From an uncultured Oscillospiraceae bacterium (lineage in GTDB: Bacteria; Bacillota_A; Clostridia; Oscillospirales; Oscillospiraceae), in the NCBI GenBank assembly GCA_910579155.1, contig CAJTTS010000010.1, forward strand, positions 1 through 64,000: a stretch of 64,000 nt of DNA, in the 5' to 3' direction. Under the pieces are notes generated by a model, which worked only from the letters and a program-made list of their open reading frames with translations, did not search any database and was not told the origin of the DNA. Numbering within the stretch: the first letter of the stretch is position 1; the number at the start of each line of letters is the position of its first letter. Below, one piece after another: positions 41,458-50,092 of the stretch. A program made the position numbers and the translations under genes.

Positions 41458-41915
41458 AGCTTTTTGGACAGGTACAGGCTGGCCAGCGGCCAACTGACAG
41501 CGTACACCACGATGACGCCGAACACCGCCAGGGCCGCTGTCTTGCTCACCGCCACCAGCACGAACATAGACGCCACGGCGGCAAAAAAGGTGAACATCCC
41601 GGCAAACTGGAACGCCTGATTGATGATGGCCTTCTCCCGTTCGTCCTGCTCCTGGATTTTGGCCTTTTTCCGGGCCTCCGGGTGGGTGAGCAGGTACTGC
41701 ATCCGAATTAGAAGGATCACCGAGCCAATCGTTATGCCGCTGGCCGCGCCCAAATAGAATCCACGGGCGTAGTCGGACAGCACGTCGCTGTGGTGAATCA
41801 GCAGGAAATAGCAGACGATACCCGTGATTCCCACCGCCAGCAGACCCAGGGACATCAGACGGCGGCGGCGCAGGGAGCGGTCGTAGTCCGAGGTGTCAAA
41901 CATTCTCATTAACAT
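41454..41915 (-). CDS. Four-helix membrane protein of unknown function
   Basis: The 153-residue protein has four membrane segments: LMSLGLLAVGITGIVCYFLL, YLGAASGITIGSVILLIRMQ, FQFAGMFTFFAAVASMFVLV and LAVFGVIVVYAVSWPLASLY. A charged cytoplasmic loop (ARKKAKIQEQDEREKAIINQ) resembles DUF2178-type proteins that accompany small XRE regulators. ATG at 41915 has GAGGAGGAAAAACCC upstream. It follows the 83-residue membrane gene in one operon. Confidence 0.75.
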   Translation of the reverse strand: MLMRMFDTSDYDRSLRRRRLMSLGLLAVGITGIVCYFLLIHHSDVLSDYARGFYLGAASGITIGSVILLIRMQYLLTHPEARKKAKIQEQDEREKAIINQAFQFAGMFTFFAAVASMFVLVAVSKTAALAVFGVIVVYAVSWPLASLYLSKKL

Positions 41916-41928
41916 GGGTTTTTCCTCC

Positions 41929-42180
41929 TCACCCGGCGTTTTCCCGCCCCAGCAGCCGCAGCTTGAAGGCGTGGAACTTGTCGAACAAAGGCCGGGTTTT
42001 GGGGGAGCCGTACAGCAATCCCACGAAGGCCAGCCCAATCCCCATGCCGCAGACCAGGTGGGTCACATTCAGAGCCGGCCCCTGGACCTCCAGCACGTTC
42101 TGGACGAACATACCCGCCCACATCAGCACCAGCCCCACGGAAAAGGCCGGGCTTATCTTGAAATTACAATTGCGCCTCAT
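41929..42180 (-). CDS. Small membrane protein, 83 residues
   Basis: Two membrane segments are visible ([20 protein letters not shown] and [20 protein letters not shown]). The C-terminus is basic ([20 protein letters not shown]). The start ATG overlaps the XRE regulator stop. The gene order regulator - small membrane protein - DUF2178-like protein recurs in Firmicutes and suggests a regulated membrane module; function unknown. Confidence 0.7.
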   Translation of the reverse strand: MRRNCNFKISPAFSVGLVLMWAGMFVQNVLEVQGPALNVTHLVCGMGIGLAFVGLLYGSPKTRPLFDKFHAFKLRLLGRENAG

Positions 42181-42380
42181 GATTCTTCCTCCTCAAACAG
42201 AAAAATGTCCTCAATGGCGGTTTCAAAATACTTGGCGATCTTATGGGCCAACAGAAGGGAGGCGTTGTACCGTCCGCTCTCCAGCGAAATGATGGTCTGC
42301 CGGGTGACGGACACCGCCTCCGCCAGCTCCGCCTGGGAAATGCGCCGCTCTTTCCGCAGGGCGGCGATACGGTTTTCCAT
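42177..42380 (-). CDS. Small XRE-family regulator (YozG/HTH_3 type)
   Basis: The 67-residue protein is an HTH_3 domain: [20 protein letters not shown], then [20 protein letters not shown] and [23 protein letters not shown] at 42380 follows GAGGAGGGATGAC. An alternative start at 42416 adds 12 residues and also has a ribosome site. It probably binds the TGTAAAGC repeats upstream of the operon (42567-42609). Confidence 0.88.
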   Translation of the reverse strand: MENRIAALRKERRISQAELAEAVSVTRQTIISLESGRYNASLLLAHKIAKYFETAIEDIFLFEEEES

Positions 42381-42418
42381 GTCATCCCTCCTCATAGTGT
42401 AAGCAGTCTGAGCCATTG

Positions 42419-42547
42419 TCAGTTCTCCCCGCCCTGATCGTCATCCTTCTTTTTGGCGCTGTTTTTTCGGCTGTTCTGCGCGGCCAGGGCAGCCGCGCTC
42501 ACGCAAAGCAGGATCGCCGCGATTGCGCCGATGGTATCCATGCCCAT
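42419..42547 (-). CDS. Small single-helix protein, 42 residues
   Basis: This is the first gene of the XRE membrane operon, with a strong ribosome site (GGAGGTGAGATAC). The product is [20 protein letters not shown], one membrane helix, followed by a polar Lys/Asp tail ([16 protein letters not shown]). It lies 13 bp after the operator palindrome and ends 3 bp before a possible start of the regulator. It is too short for family assignment, but promoter, spacing and coupling support expression. Confidence 0.65.
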   Translation of the reverse strand: MGMDTIGAIAAILLCVSAAALAAQNSRKNSAKKKDDDQGGEN

Positions 42548-42566
42548 GTATCTCACCTCCAGCAAA

Positions 42567-42609
42567 TTGTAAAGCTTGCTTTACAAGAAGGAGTATAGCA
42601 CGCTTTACA
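42567..42609. promoter_or_regulatory. TGTAAAGC operator array of the XRE operon
   Basis: A perfect 20-bp palindrome (TTGTAAAGC, two bases, GCTTTACAA) lies at 42567-42586. A third copy of the half-site (GCTTTACA, 42602-42609) sits between the -35 and -10 boxes. Repression by the XRE protein is inferred. Confidence 0.75.
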
Positions 42610-42620
42610 TTTCATGTCAA
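42592..42620 (-). promoter_or_regulatory. Sigma-A promoter of the XRE membrane operon
   Basis: TTGACA and TATACT are separated by 17 bp on the minus strand, flanked and overlapped by the operator motifs. Confidence 0.85.
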
Positions 42621-42662
42621 GTTTCTTTTACATTTTCTTGGAAAATTTTTGAGTGCGAAAAA

Positions 42663-42685
42663 GCGCCCGGGCTTTACCCGGGCGC
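42663..42685 (-). terminator. Terminator of the fakA-like operon
   Basis: A 9-bp GC stem (GCGCCCGGG) followed by TTTTTCG on the minus strand, 26 bp after the stop at 42711. Confidence 0.75.
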
Positions 42686-42710
42686 CGACGCAGTTTACTT
42701 ATAAATATGG

Positions 42711-44390
42711 TTATTCCGCAGAAATCATATAGTAGTACACGGGCTGGCCGCCGGAAAGCAGGGTGATCTCGGCATTGGGGCACTCCTTTTGGAAGATGCC
42801 CAGGGCCTCGCCGGCCTGCTCCTCCGCCACATCCTCGCCGTAAAAAATGCTGATGAACTCGGCGTTCTGCTGCGCTTCCGCCTTGGCCAGACGCTCCAGC
42901 AGGGAGGCAATACCCCGGTCGGTGCCGAAGAGCTGGCCCTCCTCCAGGGCCATGTAGTCGCCCTCGTGGATTTCAAAGCCGTCGAAATCGGAATCCCGGG
43001 CGGCGTAGGTGATCTCGGAGGTGTGCACGTTCTTCCGGGCCTCCTCCATGGCGGCGGCGTTGGTCTCCACGTCCGCCTCCGGGTCCAGCACCAGCATGGC
43101 GGAGATGCCCTGAGGCACGGTGCGGGTGGGGATGACCACAATTTCCTTGCCCTCCACCAGCCCCACGCACTGCTGGGCGGCCATGATAATGTTCTTGTTG
43201 TTGGGCAGCACAAACACCACCTCGGCGGGGGTGCGGGCGATCTCCCGCAGGATGTCCTCGGTGGAGGGGTTCATGGTCTGGCCGCCGGAGATGACGCCGT
43301 CCACGCCCAGGTCCTTGAATACGGACGCCATGCCCTCGCCCGCGCTGACCGCCACCACGCCGAACTTCTTTTCCGGGGCGGCGATGGCGTCCCCGTCCTC
43401 CCGGGCCTCCAGCTCCGCCTCGATCTGCTCCAGGTCGTCGGTACTCTGGGCTTTTTTGCCTGCGGCCAACTCCTCAGCCTGGGTGCGCATGTTCTCGATC
43501 TTGGCCAACTCCAAGGTGCCGTACTTCTGGGCCTCGGACAGGGCCGCGCCGGGGGTGTCGGTGTGGACATGGACCTTGAACGCCTCGTCGTCCTCGCCGA
43601 TGACCAGGCTGTCCCCGATGCTGTTCAGATAGGCGCGGAAGGGCTCGATGGACCTATCCATGGTTTTGCGGACGATGAACACGGTGTCGAAGGTGAAGGT
43701 AATCTCCTCGTCGGTGAGGGCGGCGAAGTCGGCGGACTCCTTCGCGGGCAGGGCGTCCTCCTCCACCGGGGCGGGGATGCCCCGCAACTCGTCCAGCATC
43801 CCCTGGAGGATGCACAGGAACCCCTTGCCGCCCGCGTCCACCACCCCGGCCTTTTTTAGTACCGGGTTTTGGTTGACGGTGTCGGCCAAAGCGATCTGCC
43901 CTTGGTTGATGGCGGCTTCCAGCACCGCCTCCACGCTGTTATGCTCCGCGGCGGTCTCCGCGCCCTTGGCGGCGGCCAGACGGGACACGGTGAGAATGGT
44001 GCCCTCGGCGGGCTTCATCACCGCCTTGTACGCGGCGGACACGCCCTCGTTGAGCGCGGCGGCGAAGAGCACGCCGTCCGCCTCGTCCTTCTCCTTGAGG
44101 CCCTTGGACACGCCCCGGAACAGCAGGGACAAAATCACGCCGGAGTTGCCCCGGGCCCCCCGCAGCAGGGCGGAGGCGTTGACGGACGCGGCCTTGCCGA
44201 TGGACTGGCTGGGCTTCTTTTTGGCCTCGGCGGCAGCGGTGCCGATGGTCAGGGACATGTTGGTGCCGGTGTCTCCGTCTGGGACGGGGAACACGTTCAG
44301 GTCGTTAATGGCCTGCTTCTGGGCGTTGATGGAGGCGGAGCCGTGGATCACCATGCGCTGGAACAGCGCGCCGTCAATGATATCTACCAT
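42711..44390 (-). CDS. fakA: DAK2-domain fatty-acid kinase-like protein (FakA/YloV)
   Basis: The 559-residue protein has an N-terminal DhaL/DAK2 ATP-binding domain with VPDGDTGTNMSLT (about 35-47) and ASALLRGARGNSGVILSLLF. The C-terminal half is the YloV-type domain (VVAVSAGEGMASVFKDLGVD, then NNKNIIMAAQQ). FakA phosphorylates DegV-family-bound fatty acids for membrane lipid use. The upstream Gls24/YloU-type gene is the standard neighbour. ATG at 44390. Confidence 0.88.
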   Translation of the reverse strand: MVDIIDGALFQRMVIHGSASINAQKQAINDLNVFPVPDGDTGTNMSLTIGTAAAEAKKKPSQSIGKAASVNASALLRGARGNSGVILSLLFRGVSKGLKEKDEADGVLFAAALNEGVSAAYKAVMKPAEGTILTVSRLAAAKGAETAAEHNSVEAVLEAAINQGQIALADTVNQNPVLKKAGVVDAGGKGFLCILQGMLDELRGIPAPVEEDALPAKESADFAALTDEEITFTFDTVFIVRKTMDRSIEPFRAYLNSIGDSLVIGEDDEAFKVHVHTDTPGAALSEAQKYGTLELAKIENMRTQAEELAAGKKAQSTDDLEQIEAELEAREDGDAIAAPEKKFGVVAVSAGEGMASVFKDLGVDGVISGGQTMNPSTEDILREIARTPAEVVFVLPNNKNIIMAAQQCVGLVEGKEIVVIPTRTVPQGISAMLVLDPEADVETNAAAMEEARKNVHTSEITYAARDSDFDGFEIHEGDYMALEEGQLFGTDRGIASLLERLAKAEAQQNAEFISIFYGEDVAEEQAGEALGIFQKECPNAEITLLSGGQPVYYYMISAE

Positions 44391-44425
44391 ATTCGGATAA
44401 TCCTTTCTGTCTGGTCTGCACGGCC

Positions 44426-44776
44426 TCAGCCGATCACCATGGAATCGACGCAGACGTTCACGCTGCGCACCTCCACCCCGGTCAGGCGGTGGACGTTGTA
44501 CTTGACCTCGTTTTGGATGGACTCGCCCACGGCCATCAGGTTCACCCCGTTGTCCACGATGATGTGGAGGTAGATGGAGATGGACTGGTCGTCGTTGTAG
44601 ACGATCTTCACGCCCTTGGACATGGACTCCCGGCGCAACAGGTGGACCAGGCCGTCGGCGCGGGAGCGGAACGCCATACCTTTTACGCCGTAGCAGCTTG
44701 TGGCTACCGCGCCGGTCAGGTTGGAGTACACGTCGCTGGTCAGCCGGACGAGACCCTTTTCAGTCTGTATTTTCAT
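44426..44776 (-). CDS. Asp23/Gls24 (YloU) family envelope stress protein
   Basis: The 116-residue protein has the Asp23 pattern: TEKGLVRLTSDVYSNLTGAV, GVKGMAF near residue 35, then SISIYLHIIVDNGVNLMAVG and VEVRSVNVCVDSM at the end. Such proteins are small cytoplasmic or membrane-associated stress proteins. Its pairing with the FakA-like gene (35-bp gap) is conserved across Firmicutes. The promoter is at 44834-44862. Confidence 0.92.
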   Translation of the reverse strand: MKIQTEKGLVRLTSDVYSNLTGAVATSCYGVKGMAFRSRADGLVHLLRRESMSKGVKIVYNDDQSISIYLHIIVDNGVNLMAVGESIQNEVKYNVHRLTGVEVRSVNVCVDSMVIG

Positions 44777-44833
44777 GGGGACCTTCCTTTCTTAACGGAC
44801 AAGAGGGTTACCGTTCCATTTCATTCGTCCTAT

Positions 44834-44862
44834 ATTGTATTCTATTTGGATGAAAAATACAA
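44834..44862 (-). promoter_or_regulatory. Sigma-A promoter of the gls24-fakA operon
   Basis: TTGTAT and TACAAT are separated by 17 bp on the minus strand, about 58 bp upstream of the start codon. Confidence 0.75.
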
Positions 44863-44938
44863 GCCCGTTTTGCCGCCAAAAAATTCGGGCGCTTTTGGGG
44901 CCTTTTGGGCTTTCTGAACAGGATTTTGGGACAAAAAG

Positions 44939-44964
44939 CCGCCCCGGGCGGGTGTCCGGGGCGG
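44939..44964 (-). terminator. Terminator of the second sigma/anti-sigma operon
   Basis: A 9-bp GC stem (CCGCCCCGG) followed on the minus strand by CTTTTTGTC, 24 bp beyond the stop. Confidence 0.75.
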
Positions 44965-44987
44965 GGTAGGGCATGACAGGCGGATTG

Positions 44988-45788
44988 TCAGGAGAAGGAA
45001 TCCAGGATGGCGTAGAGCCGGGAGGCCGCGTCCTCCACAGTGGAGACGGTGGCAAAGGTTTTGACGCTGTACAGGATGCCGTCCTTCATGAAATAGCCCT
45101 TGCAGTTGGCATGGGGGAAGTCCTGCGGCCCGGTGTATTGGATAATCTCCGCCGTGACGCCGTTGGTCATGGGATGGCTCTCCATCTGAGTGAAGGCGCC
45201 GTCGGAGCCGGCCAGTCCTGCTTTTGCGTTTTCACCTTGCCAGAGCTCGGTGCGAATCTGGAACTCGATCTCACTGTGTACCAGGTCCGTAACATGGGCA
45301 ACGTTGATATCCACGCCCCACAGCCGATCCGACCCAGTGTGGAACAGGTAAACCGTAAACCGGCGGTTCTCATCCCCTTCGCTTTGGGGCAGGAGGAGGG
45401 GGATGTCTCCGCCCACAAACTCCCGCACCTCGTTCCAGGTGTCAAAGCTCAGGCTGACGACAGGGCCGTCCCGGCCTTCGCTGGCGGCGTTGAGGGCGGG
45501 GCTGAAGGCGCTGAGGGGATACTTGGTCATGGGCCCGCCTTCCACCGTATAGCTTGTGTCCTCTTCGGTGGAGACGATGTGGACGTTCAGCCGGTCAATG
45601 AGGGCGGCCATGGCCTCCGGGTTGGCGGCAAAGGCCGAGCCCACCAGCGCCAGGCACACGCAGGCGGCGATGAGTCCGGTTCGGGCAAACCTCGGCATAC
45701 GGCGTTTGGCGGCGATTGGGAGATCGGCCTCCTCAATCAAATCCGGCTCGATGGCGTTCATCAGGTTCAAAACCTGCTCTTTGTTCAC
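44988..45788 (-). CDS. Membrane anti-sigma-like protein, second copy
   Basis: This is a 266-residue single-pass membrane protein. Residues 1-33 are cytoplasmic (NKEQVLNLMNAIEPDLIEEA); a helix spans about 35-54 (TGLIAACVCLALVGSAFA). The extracytoplasmic part reads FTVYLFHTGSDRLWGVDINV and ends in a DUF4367-like FMKDGILYSVKTFATVSTVE. GTG at 45788 overlaps the sigma stop as GTGA with AGGAGGG upstream. It is the partner of the sigma factor that precedes it. Confidence 0.72.
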   Translation of the reverse strand: MNKEQVLNLMNAIEPDLIEEADLPIAAKRRMPRFARTGLIAACVCLALVGSAFAANPEAMAALIDRLNVHIVSTEEDTSYTVEGGPMTKYPLSAFSPALNAASEGRDGPVVSLSFDTWNEVREFVGGDIPLLLPQSEGDENRRFTVYLFHTGSDRLWGVDINVAHVTDLVHSEIEFQIRTELWQGENAKAGLAGSDGAFTQMESHPMTNGVTAEIIQYTGPQDFPHANCKGYFMKDGILYSVKTFATVSTVEDAASRLYAILDSFS

Positions 45789-46333
45789 AGAAAACCCTCC
45801 TTTTGCAGTTGTGCGCGCAGCTTGTTCCGGGTGCGGAACAGCACGCTTTTGGTTTTGCTCACAGACCAGCCCAGGCGGCGGGCAACGTCCTCCACCGTGT
45901 CCGCGTACCAGTAGCGGCGGAGGAAAGCGGCCCGTGTCTCGCGGGGCTGGGTATAGAGGAAATGGCTGACAGCCTGGCCCAGGGCGCGGGATTCCGCCTC
46001 CCCGGCGGGGTCGAACCCCGGCGGCAGGCAGGAAGCCAGCTCCAGCGCGGCCCCGTCCACCGTGGGCGGGCGGCGGCCGTTCTCCCGGCCCATGGCCAGG
46101 GCCCGGTTGCGGGCGATGGCGGCCAGCCAGCCCTTGAAGCGCTCCGGTCTGGCGGGCGGGATGGCCCGCCACACCGACAGCCAAACATCGTTCAAGCACT
46201 CGTCTACGTCCCGTCGGTCGGCCAGGAGCTGGGCTGCAACAGCACGGCAGTAGGGGCCGTATTGGGCTTGCAGGGCGGGGAGGGCCTCCTCTGAGCGGGC
46301 GAAGAACAAGTCCATCAGTTCCTGGTCTGTCAT
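45785..46333 (-). CDS. ECF RNA polymerase sigma factor, second copy
   Basis: The 182-residue protein has region 2 (LPALQAQYGPYCRAVAAQLL, then RRDVDECLNDVWLSVWRAIP) and region 4 (RAAFLRRYWYADTVEDVARR, then GWSVSKTKSVLFRTRNKLRA). ATG at 46333 follows AAGGAAGTGAACGCC. It resembles the factor at 39441 in layout (FFAR..E, ECxNDxWLxxW, FLRRYWY), so the two pairs are probably paralogous modules. Confidence 0.88.
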   Translation of the reverse strand: MTDQELMDLFFARSEEALPALQAQYGPYCRAVAAQLLADRRDVDECLNDVWLSVWRAIPPARPERFKGWLAAIARNRALAMGRENGRRPPTVDGAALELASCLPPGFDPAGEAESRALGQAVSHFLYTQPRETRAAFLRRYWYADTVEDVARRLGWSVSKTKSVLFRTRNKLRAQLQKEGFL

Positions 46334-46465
46334 GGCGTTCACTTCCTTCTGGGTCAGCTTGAAAACCGGTTTCCATCTATATAGAGTGCTGTTTTGGCTG
46401 AACGGTTGCAAACGCGTGGGAAATTTTCTCCACTGTAAACAATATGTGAACAACATATATTTTCC

Positions 46466-46494
46466 TTGACAGGCGGAATACCAAGGGCTAATAT
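46466..46494 (+). promoter_or_regulatory. Sigma-A promoter of the marR-ABC operon
   Basis: TTGACA and TAATAT are separated by 17 bp, 32 bp before the GTG start. AT-rich motifs around it (CAACATATATTTTCC and AGCAAATATAG) could be MarR contacts. Confidence 0.75.
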
Positions 46495-46526
46495 ATGCGA
46501 AGCAAATATAGTTTGGAGGTATCCCC

Positions 46527-46985
46527 GTGACCGACAACAACCAGATTTCCTTCCTCGCCGTATTCCAGACCCTGAAAACCAAAACCGCCCGCCTGCTGGA
46601 GCCCATCGTCCAGGCGGAGGGGCTCACCCCTTTGCAGGCCTCCGTACTGCTCCAGCTCGCCCACCGGGACGCCGCTGTCGGCGACATCAGCGAGGCCACC
46701 TGCATGGGGCAGGCCAACGCCTCCTCCCTGTGCAAGAAGCTGGAGCAGGGCGGATACCTCACCCGCAGCCGGAGCTGTCCCGACGGGCGGGTGGTCACCC
46801 TCTCCCTGACCCCAAAGGGCCGGGAGACGGCGGGGCGCATCCAGCGGCGGCTGGACCACTATCTGGAGCTGCTCAACGCCCTGCCCTCCGGCACAAAGGA
46901 AGAGCTGAAGCGGGGCTTGCAGGCTGCAAACCAAATGCTGGACTATCTTTTTGAACAAACCAAAGGAGACCAAGACCTATGCTGA
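46527..46985 (+). CDS. MarR-family transcriptional regulator
   Basis: The 152-residue winged-helix regulator reads LTPLQASVLLQLAHRDAAVG, then SEATCMGQANASSLCKKLEQ (recognition helix) and the wing RSRSCPDGRVVTLSLTPKGR. GTG start after TTTGGAGGTATCCCC. It overlaps the ABC gene by 7 bp, so it most likely represses this exporter operon in response to a substrate of the transporter. Confidence 0.9.
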   Translation: MTDNNQISFLAVFQTLKTKTARLLEPIVQAEGLTPLQASVLLQLAHRDAAVGDISEATCMGQANASSLCKKLEQGGYLTRSRSCPDGRVVTLSLTPKGRETAGRIQRRLDHYLELLNALPSGTKEELKRGLQAANQMLDYLFEQTKGDQDLC

Positions 46986-49900
46986 AGCTATCCAACATCA
47001 CCAAGCAGTATACCCTGGGCGGCAATACCATCGACGCCCTGCGGGGCATCGACCTGGAGTTCCGGGAAAACGAGTTCGTGTCCATCCTGGGGCCCTCGGG
47101 CTGTGGCAAAACCACCACCCTGAACATCATCGGCGGGCTGGACCGCTACACCAGCGGCGACCTCATCATTAATGGCCGCTCCACCAAGGATTACAAGGAC
47201 AGCGACTGGGACGCCTACCGCAACCACTCCATCGGCTTTGTGTTCCAAAGCTACAACCTGATCCCCCACCAGACGGTGCTGGCCAACGTGGAGCTTGCCC
47301 TGACCCTGGCGGGCGTGTCCAAAAAGGAGCGCCACCGCCGCGCCGTTGAGGCCCTGGAACGGGTGGGCCTGGGGGACCAGCTCAATAAGGTTCCCTCCCA
47401 AATGTCCGGCGGACAGATGCAGCGGGTGGCCATCGCCCGGGCCCTCATCAACGACCCGGATATCCTGCTGGCCGACGAGCCCACCGGCGCGCTGGACTCA
47501 GAGACCTCGGTGCAGGTGATGGAGCTGTTGAAGGAGGTGGCCCGGGACCGGCTGGTGGTCATGGTCACCCACAACCCGGAGCTGGCCCAGCAGTATTCCA
47601 CCCGCATCGTCACCCTGAAGGACGGCCTGGTCACCGGGGACTCCAACCCCTACCGTTCAGAGGAACAGGCCCCGGTCCTCACCGGCAAGCAGGCCCGCGG
47701 GGAGCACAAGACCTCCATGTCCTTCCTGACGGCCCTGTCCCTGTCGCTGACCAACCTGCGCACCAAGATGGGCCGGACGGTGCTCACCGCCTTCGCCGGC
47801 TCCATCGGCATCATCGGCATTGCCCTGATCCTGGCCCTGTCCACCGGCATCAACGACTATATCAACCAGGTGCAGGAGGACACCCTGTCCAGCTATCCCC
47901 TGACCATCCAGGCGGAGAACACCGACATGACCGCCATGATGGCCTCCCTGATGGGGGCCCGGCGGGACCAACTCACCGGCGGGGAGGCGCAGGGCCAGGA
48001 CCCCGACCGGGTGTACGCCTCCACCGTCATGTACGACATGATGGACTCCATGCTCAACGCCCAGGTGGAGACCAACAACCTCCAGGCGTTCAAGGAATAC
48101 CTGGACAACGGGGGCGGCGGCATCAAGGATATGGCCAACGTCCACTACAGCTACGACTTCGACTTTGATATCTACACCCAGGACGAGAACGGCGACATCA
48201 TCAAGTGCGACGTGATGACCCTCATGCAGGACGCCATGACCGCCATGTACGGCGGGGACTACTCCTCCTACTTCGAGCAGATGGGGTCCATGTACTCCGC
48301 CATGGACGTATGGGAGGAGCTGCTCCCTGGGGAAGACGGCGAGCTGGTGGCCCCTCAGGTCAAGGCGGACTATGAGCTGCTCTACGGCGGCTGGCCCCGG
48401 AGCTACGACGAGGTCATCCTGTTTGTGGACGGGAACAACGAGATCTCCGACCTGATGCTGTACGCCCTGGGCCTCATGCCCCACGACGACATGGAGGAGG
48501 CCATGATCTCTATGTCCAAGGGGGAGACCGTGGAGGCCCCCGAGCTAAGCTGGTCCTATGAGGAGCTGTGTGCGCTGGGCTTCAAGCTGATCCTTCCGGC
48601 GGAATACTATCAGCATGACCCGGCTACGGACACCTATACCGACATGTCCGCCACCGAGACGGGGATGGACTTCCTCTATAACAGCGACGACACCGGCGTG
48701 CGCCTGAAGGTGGCGGGCATCGCCCGGCCCATCGGGGACGGAAACGGCATGGGCGGCGGCATGACCTCCGGCGGCATCGGCTACACCAGCGCCCTGACCC
48801 GGTTTGCCATCGAGACCACCGGGGAGACCGAGATTTTGAAGCGGCAGTTGGCCGACCCGGACACTGACGTGATCTGTGCCCTGCCCTTCCCCAAGGACAC
48901 CGACGTGGAACCCACCGACGAGGAAAAGGCGGACGCCATCACCGAATACCTGTCCACCTTGTCCGTCCAGGAGAAGGCCGCGGCTTACATCGACGTGATG
49001 GGCCAGCCCTCCCAGGAGTACGTGGACGGGGTGGTGGAGCAGCAGATGGACGGCATGACCCGGGAGTCCATCGAAGCCATGATCGTGGAGCAGTATTCCA
49101 CGGAAATGGGGGTCAGCGGGGACACCGTGGCGGACTACATCGCCGATATGAGCGACGATGAGCTGTTTAACCGGGTGGAGGAGGCCATCGCCCAGGGCGT
49201 GCGGGAGCAATACGCCGCCGCCGTGGAACAGCGGCTGTCCGCCCAGACCAACGACCAGCTCGCCTCCATCCTGGACCTGACCCTGGAGCAGCGCACCGCT
49301 GATCCGGAGGACGGCGCAACCGTCGAACCAGAGTTCACCTCCATGCCTGCCGGGATGAACCCCGGCATGAGCACGAATCCCGCCATGGCCGCCCCCAGCC
49401 CCTTTACCCCGGAGCAGTTCGTCTACCTGTACGACCACTATATGCCCCCCACCCGGTCCTCCTCCACCTATGAGGATAATCTGGACCTGCTGGGCTACGT
49501 GCGGCTGGACTCTCCCTCCTCCATCAGCATCTATGCCACCACCTTTGCCCAAAAGGACGAAATCGCCGACCTTATCGCCGAGTACAATGAGGGCGTGGCC
49601 GACGAGGAGGACGAGATCACCTACACCGACTACGTGGCCCTGCTCATGAGTTCCATCACCGGCATCATCAGCGGCATCAGCTATCTGCTCATCGCCTTTG
49701 TGTCCATCTCCCTGGTGGTGTCCTCCATCATGATCGGCATCATCACCAACATCTCCGTGCTGGAGCGCACCAAAGAGATCGGCATACTCCGGGCCGTGGG
49801 CGCGTCCAAGCGGGACGTGTCCCGGGTGTTCAACGCCGAGACCCTGATCGTGGGCCTGGCGGCGGGTGTGCTGGGCATTCTGGTCAGCATGCTGGCCACC

Positions 49901-50080
49901 TTCCCCATCAACGCCATCATCCATGACCTGACAGGCCTTGACGACCTCACCGCGGTCCTGCCTCCGGCGGCGGGAGCCATCCTGGTGGCCATCAGCGTGG
50001 CGCTCACCGTGTTCGCCGGACTGGTGCCCTCCCGGGGCGCGGCCAAGAAGGACCCGGTGGAAGCACTGCGGAGCGAATAA
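46979..50080 (+). CDS. ABC exporter, ATPase fused to FtsX-type permease (MacB-like)
   Basis: This is a 1033-residue fusion. The ATPase domain (1-225) has Walker A GPSGCGKTT (about 39-47), signature MSGGQMQRVA and Walker B ILLADEPTGALD. A membrane helix near 265-285 (LTAFAGSIGIIGIALILALS) follows. A large extracytoplasmic domain covers about 290-870, with many acidic and Met-rich stretches. The FtsX permease domain has three C-terminal helices (VSISLVVSSIMIGIITNISV; ERTKEIGILRAVGASKRDVS). This layout is typical of Gram-positive peptide or bacteriocin resistance exporters. Control by the adjacent MarR is inferred. Confidence 0.9.
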   Translation: MLKLSNITKQYTLGGNTIDALRGIDLEFRENEFVSILGPSGCGKTTTLNIIGGLDRYTSGDLIINGRSTKDYKDSDWDAYRNHSIGFVFQSYNLIPHQTVLANVELALTLAGVSKKERHRRAVEALERVGLGDQLNKVPSQMSGGQMQRVAIARALINDPDILLADEPTGALDSETSVQVMELLKEVARDRLVVMVTHNPELAQQYSTRIVTLKDGLVTGDSNPYRSEEQAPVLTGKQARGEHKTSMSFLTALSLSLTNLRTKMGRTVLTAFAGSIGIIGIALILALSTGINDYINQVQEDTLSSYPLTIQAENTDMTAMMASLMGARRDQLTGGEAQGQDPDRVYASTVMYDMMDSMLNAQVETNNLQAFKEYLDNGGGGIKDMANVHYSYDFDFDIYTQDENGDIIKCDVMTLMQDAMTAMYGGDYSSYFEQMGSMYSAMDVWEELLPGEDGELVAPQVKADYELLYGGWPRSYDEVILFVDGNNEISDLMLYALGLMPHDDMEEAMISMSKGETVEAPELSWSYEELCALGFKLILPAEYYQHDPATDTYTDMSATETGMDFLYNSDDTGVRLKVAGIARPIGDGNGMGGGMTSGGIGYTSALTRFAIETTGETEILKRQLADPDTDVICALPFPKDTDVEPTDEEKADAITEYLSTLSVQEKAAAYIDVMGQPSQEYVDGVVEQQMDGMTRESIEAMIVEQYSTEMGVSGDTVADYIADMSDDELFNRVEEAIAQGVREQYAAAVEQRLSAQTNDQLASILDLTLEQRTADPEDGATVEPEFTSMPAGMNPGMSTNPAMAAPSPFTPEQFVYLYDHYMPPTRSSSTYEDNLDLLGYVRLDSPSSISIYATTFAQKDEIADLIAEYNEGVADEEDEITYTDYVALLMSSITGIISGISYLLIAFVSISLVVSSIMIGIITNISVLERTKEIGILRAVGASKRDVSRVFNAETLIVGLAAGVLGILVSMLATFPINAIIHDLTGLDDLTAVLPPAAGAILVAISVALTVFAGLVPSRGAAKKDPVEALRSE

Positions 50081-50092
50081 GGAGTTTCCTCC

